Below the pieces are notes generated by a model. It was given only the letters and a program-made list of their open reading frames with translations. It had not been told where the DNA came from and made no database searches. Below, piece by piece: positions 20,364-24,297 of a stretch of DNA of 24,297 nt (the first letter of the stretch is position 1; every line of letters begins with the position of its first letter). The stretch spans positions 1 to 24,297 of IMG/VR virus record IMGVR_UViG_3300025889_000919; one strand, 5' to 3'. The stretch is from a virus. The translations under genes and the position numbers were made by a program.

Positions 20364-21339
20364 CTAATAAATCATAAATTCGTTTAAACTTTGCTTGTTG
20401 ATCATAAAAAAAAGCAGCACCTTTTTTTCTCATATCTTTCATATTAGTTGGGTTAGCACCTTCCATAATACCTGCTCCTAGAATTGCATCTGCTCTAGAT
20501 ACAAATTCACCATCAGCAAGTTGTGCAAGCATAGTGTCTTCATCTTTATCTCCGTTACCAGAACCGTCTTCAACATAACCTTGTGCTCTAACGTAATTGT
20601 TTACGTCATTTTCATCATGATCAATTTTAGATGGTAAATAATTTATTCCTCCTGAATTGAATTTAGGTAAAGCATTTACAATTCCACCTTGATTAAATGT
20701 ATACATAGGGTTTGAAGTTGAGTAATTATAAATATTTGGAACTGATGTAGAAGATGCATATTTAGCCCCATCAGTAATTCCTTCTAATTCTTTTTTTTGT
20801 TTTTCATATGCGTTAGCATAATCTGCCTCTGTAAAAGGTGGTTTTGGTTCTTCTTCCTCTCCAGCTAGTAGTGTAGCTCCTGCGGCTCCTAAACCTAATT
20901 TCATTCCAGTATCTAATCCCATAAACCCTGATCCACCAAACTTTTCAGCGGCAAGTGTAGCATCCATACCTTGTTCAATTGCAGCTTTCATAGCAGCTTC
21001 ATTTTTAGAGGTGCCAATTAATTTTTTTAAACCTCCTGTCAATTGTTGACCTATTGTTGGTTGTTGTAATGTGTTTAAACCTACTTGTGTATTGAAAGGA
21101 ACAACTTGGCCAGTAGATGTAGTTACTGAAGTAAGTGGGGCAGCGCCAAACATTCCTTTTATAGTACTGAAAGGGCCTCCTGCCATTGAACCTACATTTT
21201 GAAATGCTCCTAATCCTGAAGGTCCTAAAGCATATGCACCTCCACCCATAAGGGCAGCATCTTTTAATGCAGTTCTGGTAGATTTCCCTCTTAGTTTTTG
21301 TACGCCAAAAGTGGCTAATGCTATAGTAAATGGATCCAT
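20338..21339 (-). CDS. Virion protein with C-terminal DGEF motif
   Basis: 333 residues. The N-terminal 160 residues are Gly/Ala/Leu-rich and of low complexity. A linker EEEEPKPPFTEADYANAYEKQ follows. The C-terminus carries DTMLAQLADGEFVSRADAI, then GAGIMEGANPTNMKDMRKKGAAFFYDQQAKF (quoted in parts). The DGEFV...A(V/I)xGAG...GA pattern recurs in marine phage structural proteins as I know them. It is the first gene after an internal leftward promoter at 21365-21393 and has no clear Shine-Dalgarno. A probable internal or tail-associated protein. The exact role is unknown. Confidence 0.7.
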   Translation of the reverse strand: MDPFTIALATFGVQKLRGKSTRTALKDAALMGGGAYALGPSGLGAFQNVGSMAGGPFSTIKGMFGAAPLTSVTTSTGQVVPFNTQVGLNTLQQPTIGQQLTGGLKKLIGTSKNEAAMKAAIEQGMDATLAAEKFGGSGFMGLDTGMKLGLGAAGATLLAGEEEEPKPPFTEADYANAYEKQKKELEGITDGAKYASSTSVPNIYNYSTSNPMYTFNQGGIVNALPKFNSGGINYLPSKIDHDENDVNNYVRAQGYVEDGSGNGDKDEDTMLAQLADGEFVSRADAILGAGIMEGANPTNMKDMRKKGAAFFYDQQAKFKRIYDLLDAAREKTN

Positions 21340-21364
21340 ATTTTTAATAACTTAGTTAATGGAT

Positions 21365-21393
21365 ATTTTAACTTGTATAGCTAGATATATCAA
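21365..21393 (-). promoter_or_regulatory. Internal leftward promoter before the internal virion genes
   Basis: On the minus strand TTGATA (21393-21388), a 17-base spacer and TAAAAT (21370-21365) form a good sigma70 promoter in the 59-base gap after the glycosyltransferase gene. Transcription would start near 21358, about 19 bases before the ATG at 21339. It would separate internal virion genes from the upstream structural/glycosyltransferase segment. Confidence 0.55.
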
Positions 21394-21398
21394 TATCA

Positions 21399-22151
21399 CT
21401 ACACTTTTATGATATCGTCTTGAAACTTACCTGTATAATGGTATTCGCCAACATGGCCTATTTCTTCGTCTATTAAAGCATGAATTTTGCCTCCCATAGA
21501 TGTCCATAACTTACAGAAATAAAAGTCTTCCCCCATATAAGTTTTTGTCTTAGGACTATAGTAGGAATCAAAAAAATTAAAATAATGAGGTCTATCAACC
21601 ATTTTACCGTTAATAAGTGTCTTTTGAACAATATTTAATTCACTGTATTCTTTTTCTAATTTTTCAAATACTTCTCTTTTTATCATCATCATACCTGTAG
21701 GTCCTCTTTCTACTTCTATAAAACCATTTACAGGATTCATATTTTCTGGATCTGGAACAGTAATTGGATAAATATGTCCAAAACTATTATGATTTCCGTC
21801 AGGTCTTCTTTTAAAATCTTCTCTAAATTTTCCCTCATTAACTGTTTTCATAGGATAAGGTACTAAGGCTACATCATAATCAGCTTTAAATAATCTAAAA
21901 ACAGATCTGGATGTAAAATCCATATCAGAATCAATAAACAACATATGGGTATGATTTGAATTCATAAAACCAGATGCACATAAATTTCTTCCTTGAGTAA
22001 CAAGACTACTTTTCATAAGTTGAAAGGTAATATTTATTTTATTTAATAAACATTCTTTTTGTAAATCTAAACACGATCTCATATAATGCATGGATACTTC
22101 TGAATGCACAGGAGTGCATACCATTAAACTATTTTTGATTTCGTTTGACAT
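21399..22151 (-). CDS. GT-A fold glycosyltransferase
   Basis: 250 residues. A GT-A nucleotide-sugar-binding core is visible: MVCTPVHSEVSMHY at the first strand, QGRNLCASGFM, then the metal-binding LFIDSDMDF (D74, D76, D78), a GPTGMMMIKREVFEKL segment and a C-terminal GEDFYFCKLWTSMGGKI block, the layout of GT2/Anp1-like transferases. It should move a sugar from a nucleotide sugar. The acceptor is unknown (virion protein, DNA or host glycan). The ATG at 22151 has AGGAG and overlaps the other glycosyltransferase gene by 23 bases, so the two are co-translated. Confidence 0.85.
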   Translation of the reverse strand: MSNEIKNSLMVCTPVHSEVSMHYMRSCLDLQKECLLNKINITFQLMKSSLVTQGRNLCASGFMNSNHTHMLFIDSDMDFTSRSVFRLFKADYDVALVPYPMKTVNEGKFREDFKRRPDGNHNSFGHIYPITVPDPENMNPVNGFIEVERGPTGMMMIKREVFEKLEKEYSELNIVQKTLINGKMVDRPHYFNFFDSYYSPKTKTYMGEDFYFCKLWTSMGGKIHALIDEEIGHVGEYHYTGKFQDDIIKV

Positions 22152-23070
22152 GCAGCGCTCCTTTTAAAAAATCAGTCCAAAAATTACCAATTACTTTCCA
22201 ATCATAAAATCTTTTATAATACTCTTGTTGAAACTTTAATCCCCAAGACAAATCTTGTTTTAGCATTTCCTTTGTTTGTAAGATACATTCAGCTAATTGA
22301 ATAGCTAGTTTTCTTTTGTCTGAGATGTAAGGTATGTATATTGGAAACTCAGCACACGTTTCTGGTAGTGCACCGAGGTCCGTGGTTATTAATAACTGAC
22401 CCGCGGCTAACGACTCCATAGCAGATATACAAAATGTTTCTTCCCAAATACTTGGAAAACAATTTACATCATATTGATCTAATTTCCCAACTAATTCTTT
22501 ATGAGGACAATAACCCATATAATTTACGTTTGGTAATTGTTTAGCCTTTTCATATAATTCTTGGTAACCTTTATCGTTAGCATTATGGAATGATTGACCA
22601 TAAATAATAGTACTTGAATAAACATCTAAAGTTATATCAGGATCTTTAATTGCTGACATGGCAGCTAAGGCTACTTCTAATCCCCTCCAGGGAGTAGATA
22701 TGTAACACATTTTAATTTTAGACTTTGGTGTAAAGTCATCTTTAATTTTTAATTCATCATAATCAATTGCATTTTTTATTACTGTACATTTGTGTTCAGG
22801 AATTCTATAAAAGTATCTATATTTTTCATAAGTCCAATGTGAGTTAAACACATACCAATCATATTTAGAATGATTTTCTTTATTTTCAAACCATGGTTTA
22901 AGATTTGGCTGGTCGTAAGAATTTTTAATCCAAAGAATATTAGACTTAATTGGATCTAAAGGAATTTTTTCTGGAACAGAAGTTGTAATTTGAACAGAAT
23001 CAATTAAATTTTGATTCACATGTTTTTTTAAATAATCAAATTGAATTTCAGTTCCACCGTATGGTTGCAT
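22129..23070 (-). CDS. GT-B fold (GT4-like) glycosyltransferase
   Basis: 313 residues. It starts MQPYGGTE, the glycine-rich loop usual near the N-terminus of GT4 enzymes. The Rossmann-like C-terminal half contains STPWRGLEVALAAM, LPNVNYMGYCPHKELVGKL and the E-x7-E donor-binding motif EETFCISAMESLAAG (E211, E219). It is shorter than typical GT4 enzymes (about 350-400) because the first strand and part of the N-domain are reduced. It shares TAATG with the previous small gene. With its neighbour it probably builds or modifies a glycan on virion or host surface. Confidence 0.85.
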   Translation of the reverse strand: MQPYGGTEIQFDYLKKHVNQNLIDSVQITTSVPEKIPLDPIKSNILWIKNSYDQPNLKPWFENKENHSKYDWYVFNSHWTYEKYRYFYRIPEHKCTVIKNAIDYDELKIKDDFTPKSKIKMCYISTPWRGLEVALAAMSAIKDPDITLDVYSSTIIYGQSFHNANDKGYQELYEKAKQLPNVNYMGYCPHKELVGKLDQYDVNCFPSIWEETFCISAMESLAAGQLLITTDLGALPETCAEFPIYIPYISDKRKLAIQLAECILQTKEMLKQDLSWGLKFQQEYYKRFYDWKVIGNFWTDFLKGALHVKRNQK

Positions 23071-23288
23071 TATTTGGTTTTACCAAATACCTGAAGAGAT
23101 GCAACTGTTATTTTTTGATTAATTTGTAAATCATCCACGCTAGTGTCAGTGTTGGGATTAGCAACATCATTATCAAAATCACTTTTGCTAGCATAAATTT
23201 TACCTGTTCTTTTATTCTTTACTTCTTCCTCTGCTTTTGCAGGAATTACTGGAACTTCTTTACCGTCTATTATTATAGTTTTTGTCAT
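23070..23288 (-). CDS. Small structural-region protein
   Basis: 72 residues, hydrophilic. It begins with a short strand pair (KTIIIDGKEVPVIP), then KNKRTGKIYASKSDFDNDVANPNT and a C-terminal QINQKITVASLQVFGKTK. The pattern is familiar from small proteins in marine phage structural clusters, but I know of no function. Its ATG overlaps the stop of the 43-residue basic gene as ATGA, and its stop overlaps the glycosyltransferase start as TAATG. Confidence 0.75.
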   Translation of the reverse strand: MTKTIIIDGKEVPVIPAKAEEEVKNKRTGKIYASKSDFDNDVANPNTDTSVDDLQINQKITVASLQVFGKTK

Positions 23289-23416
23289 ACTCGTCCTTGT
23301 CCATTGTATTTCTTATAACATCTTTTGGCGCTCTTGTTAAGTCTTTTAGTGTGACGCCCAGGACGTTTCTTAGGTTTTGGACGAGGTACAAAGTGTACAA
23401 ATTTTTGTTTAGCCAT
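23285..23416 (-). CDS. 43-residue highly basic protein
   Basis: A gene below common length limits. The ATG at 23416 overlaps the upstream stop by 8 bases, and the TGA overlaps the next ATG as ATGA. Nearly half the residues are Lys, Arg or His (VPRPKPKKRPGRHTKRLNK, then KRCYKKYNGQG). The PGRH...NKxxKR...K(K)YxGQG pattern is one I associate with small proteins in marine phage structural regions. Binding to DNA or RNA, or packing inside the capsid, is a reasonable inference. No function is known to me. Confidence 0.8.
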   Translation of the reverse strand: MAKQKFVHFVPRPKPKKRPGRHTKRLNKSAKRCYKKYNGQGRV

Positions 23417-23747
23417 TTTGATCTTCTCTTGATATTTCTAAAATTGATACAATAGCAGTTACATTAGTAGTGTTATTGGTTTCTAAAGATATAGAATCAC
23501 TCTCTTCTAATATAATAGGACCTTTTGCTAAATTGCATATTGTAGGCCCTGAAATGTCAGCGTAAGCTATTTGGTAAGTGCTTGATGCCGAATTATCTGT
23601 AACTTTCGCTTTTACTATTTTACTTCCGCCTTCGTTAGTTACTTGAATGTTCTGTATTATACCTCTAGCATTAGTTGGAGCCGTATAAACACTTACACTA
23701 CTTGTAGTCGTACCTGCAAAAAAAGCGTTTTTATAAAAATTAGCCAT
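23409..23747 (-). CDS. Small beta-rich structural protein
   Basis: 112 residues, almost entirely beta-strand by pattern (SVSVYTAPTNARGIIQNIQVTN, SKIVKAKVTDNS, SISLETNNTTNVTAIVSILEI), with many Ser/Thr/Asn. This suits a beta-sandwich virion component such as a decoration, tail or fibre-associated protein. No family name can be given. It begins inside the last codons of the upstream gene (8-base overlap at AATGGCTAA), and the next gene begins in an identical way. Confidence 0.7.
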   Translation of the reverse strand: MANFYKNAFFAGTTTSSVSVYTAPTNARGIIQNIQVTNEGGSKIVKAKVTDNSASSTYQIAYADISGPTICNLAKGPIILEESDSISLETNNTTNVTAIVSILEISREDQNG

Positions 23748-24297
23748 TTGTCGTATCGTACCATTTTATTGAACCCACAATATCATCACCATTTGATGCA
23801 CCTTTAGCACATAAAGTTAGTGTGTCAGATACACCTGCTATTGTTTGTCCAAGTTGATATTCAAAATTAAAACCATCTCCAAAGTTTTCAATAGAAACTC
23901 CTTTACCCGATAAATAAGTTCTATTTATAATTGTTCCCCCTGTAATGGTTTTAGTACCGTCTAAATCATACTCTATATTATCAGAATAACTTGTATATGA
24001 AAATGCTGTTGAAGGAGTTGCGTTTTGTCTTAATTGTACTTCAAAGTCAGAGTTAGCTACAGCAGAAGCTATAAAACCTTGAGGAATAATAAGTGCGTAA
24101 GGTCTTCCTGATTTAATTTTAATAGTTCCTAAATTATAAAATGTACCAGCTGTTGTTAAATTCACTCCACCTAATGAAGCTGTTCCAACTGATTGAATAA
24201 CTCCTTGTGGAGAATAGCCACCTTCAATCATACAAGAAGAACATACTTGTTGTAATACGGCTGCACCAGATATCGTCCCTGTCGTTTCTATTTCATA
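23740..24297 (-). CDS. Structural protein, 5' end cut by the window edge
   Basis: The frame is open from the stop at 23740 to the right edge. The ATG at 24231 is internal, because the 22 codons before it (YEIETTGTISGAAVLQQVC...) continue in frame and look like protein. The YEIETTGT...LQQVC...EGGYSPQG pattern is familiar from marine phage structural proteins. The visible 185 or so residues are beta-rich, with PYALIIPQGF and QLRQNATPSTAFSY. The protein is therefore a larger virion protein whose N-terminus lies outside the window. The exact role is unknown. Confidence 0.75.
   Translation of the reverse strand, partial: YEIETTGTISGAAVLQQVCSSCMIEGGYSPQGVIQSVGTASLGGVNLTTAGTFYNLGTIKIKSGRPYALIIPQGFIASAVANSDFEVQLRQNATPSTAFSYTSYSDNIEYDLDGTKTITGGTIINRTYLSGKGVSIENFGDGFNFEYQLGQTIAGVSDTLTLCAKGASNGDDIVGSIKWYDTTNG

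Noticed and set aside
24231-24231. ATG at 24231 as the start of a 163-residue protein
   Set aside because: The frame stays open and protein-like to the window edge, so the gene is cut by the window rather than starting here.

Overview
The window looks like about 24 kb of an AT-rich (roughly one third G+C by eye), densely packed, short-tailed bacteriophage genome of the marine podovirus / pelagiphage kind. The grounds are a phage family-A DNA polymerase, an archaeo-eukaryotic-type primase, SF1 and SNF2 helicases and a Cas4/RecB-like nuclease. These are followed by very long, low-complexity internal virion proteins, a T7 gp13-like GNAT-fold protein and several small structural proteins of types common in ocean phages. 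No integrase, RNA polymerase, tRNA, rRNA, CRISPR array or insertion sequence is visible. A marine alphaproteobacterial host (SAR11-like) is an inference from base composition and gene types, not something the sequence proves.

Layout from left to right. (1) 1-496 has no convincing gene. It holds five TTTCCTAG repeats, a GC-rich island with a G6/C6 hairpin, a tandem CCGTG-heptamer tract, a rightward sigma70-like promoter and a hairpin. (2) 497-2808 is a leftward operon of ten very small overlapping genes, including a DnaJ-type zinc-finger protein, a ribbon-helix-helix candidate, a coiled-coil protein and a 35-residue membrane peptide. (3) 2809-2872 is a divergent promoter region. (4) 2873-3504 holds three small rightward genes. 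(5) 3543-10860 is the leftward replication block. In transcription order it is: coiled-coil protein, SSB-like protein, primase, UvrD-like helicase, DUF3310 protein, 58-residue protein, DNA polymerase, ParB-like protein and a 52-residue zinc ribbon. (6) 10861-10964 is a second divergent promoter region, followed by a rightward SNF2-like helicase (10965-12374). (7) A leftward Hsp20 gene meets the SNF2 gene stop-to-stop with no gap and lies behind a promoter that resembles a heat-shock (RpoH) promoter. (8) 12884-24297 is leftward. In transcription order it starts with a partial structural protein entering from the right edge, then small structural proteins, two glycosyltransferases, an internal promoter, five internal-virion-type proteins, a small coiled-coil membrane protein and the Cas4-like nuclease.

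How it works together: the polymerase, primase, SSB-like protein, two helicases and nuclease would form the replication and recombination machinery. No DnaB- or gp4-type replicative helicase is visible here. The long right-hand proteins would be the ejection apparatus inside the capsid. The glycosyltransferases sit among structural genes and may modify virion or host-surface glycans. Most adjacent genes overlap by ATGA or TAATG, so translational coupling is the rule. Four genes below the usual 60-codon cut-off were found by reading the gaps (2450-2557, 3543-3701, 5915-6091, 23285-23416). The right-edge gene is cut by the window.
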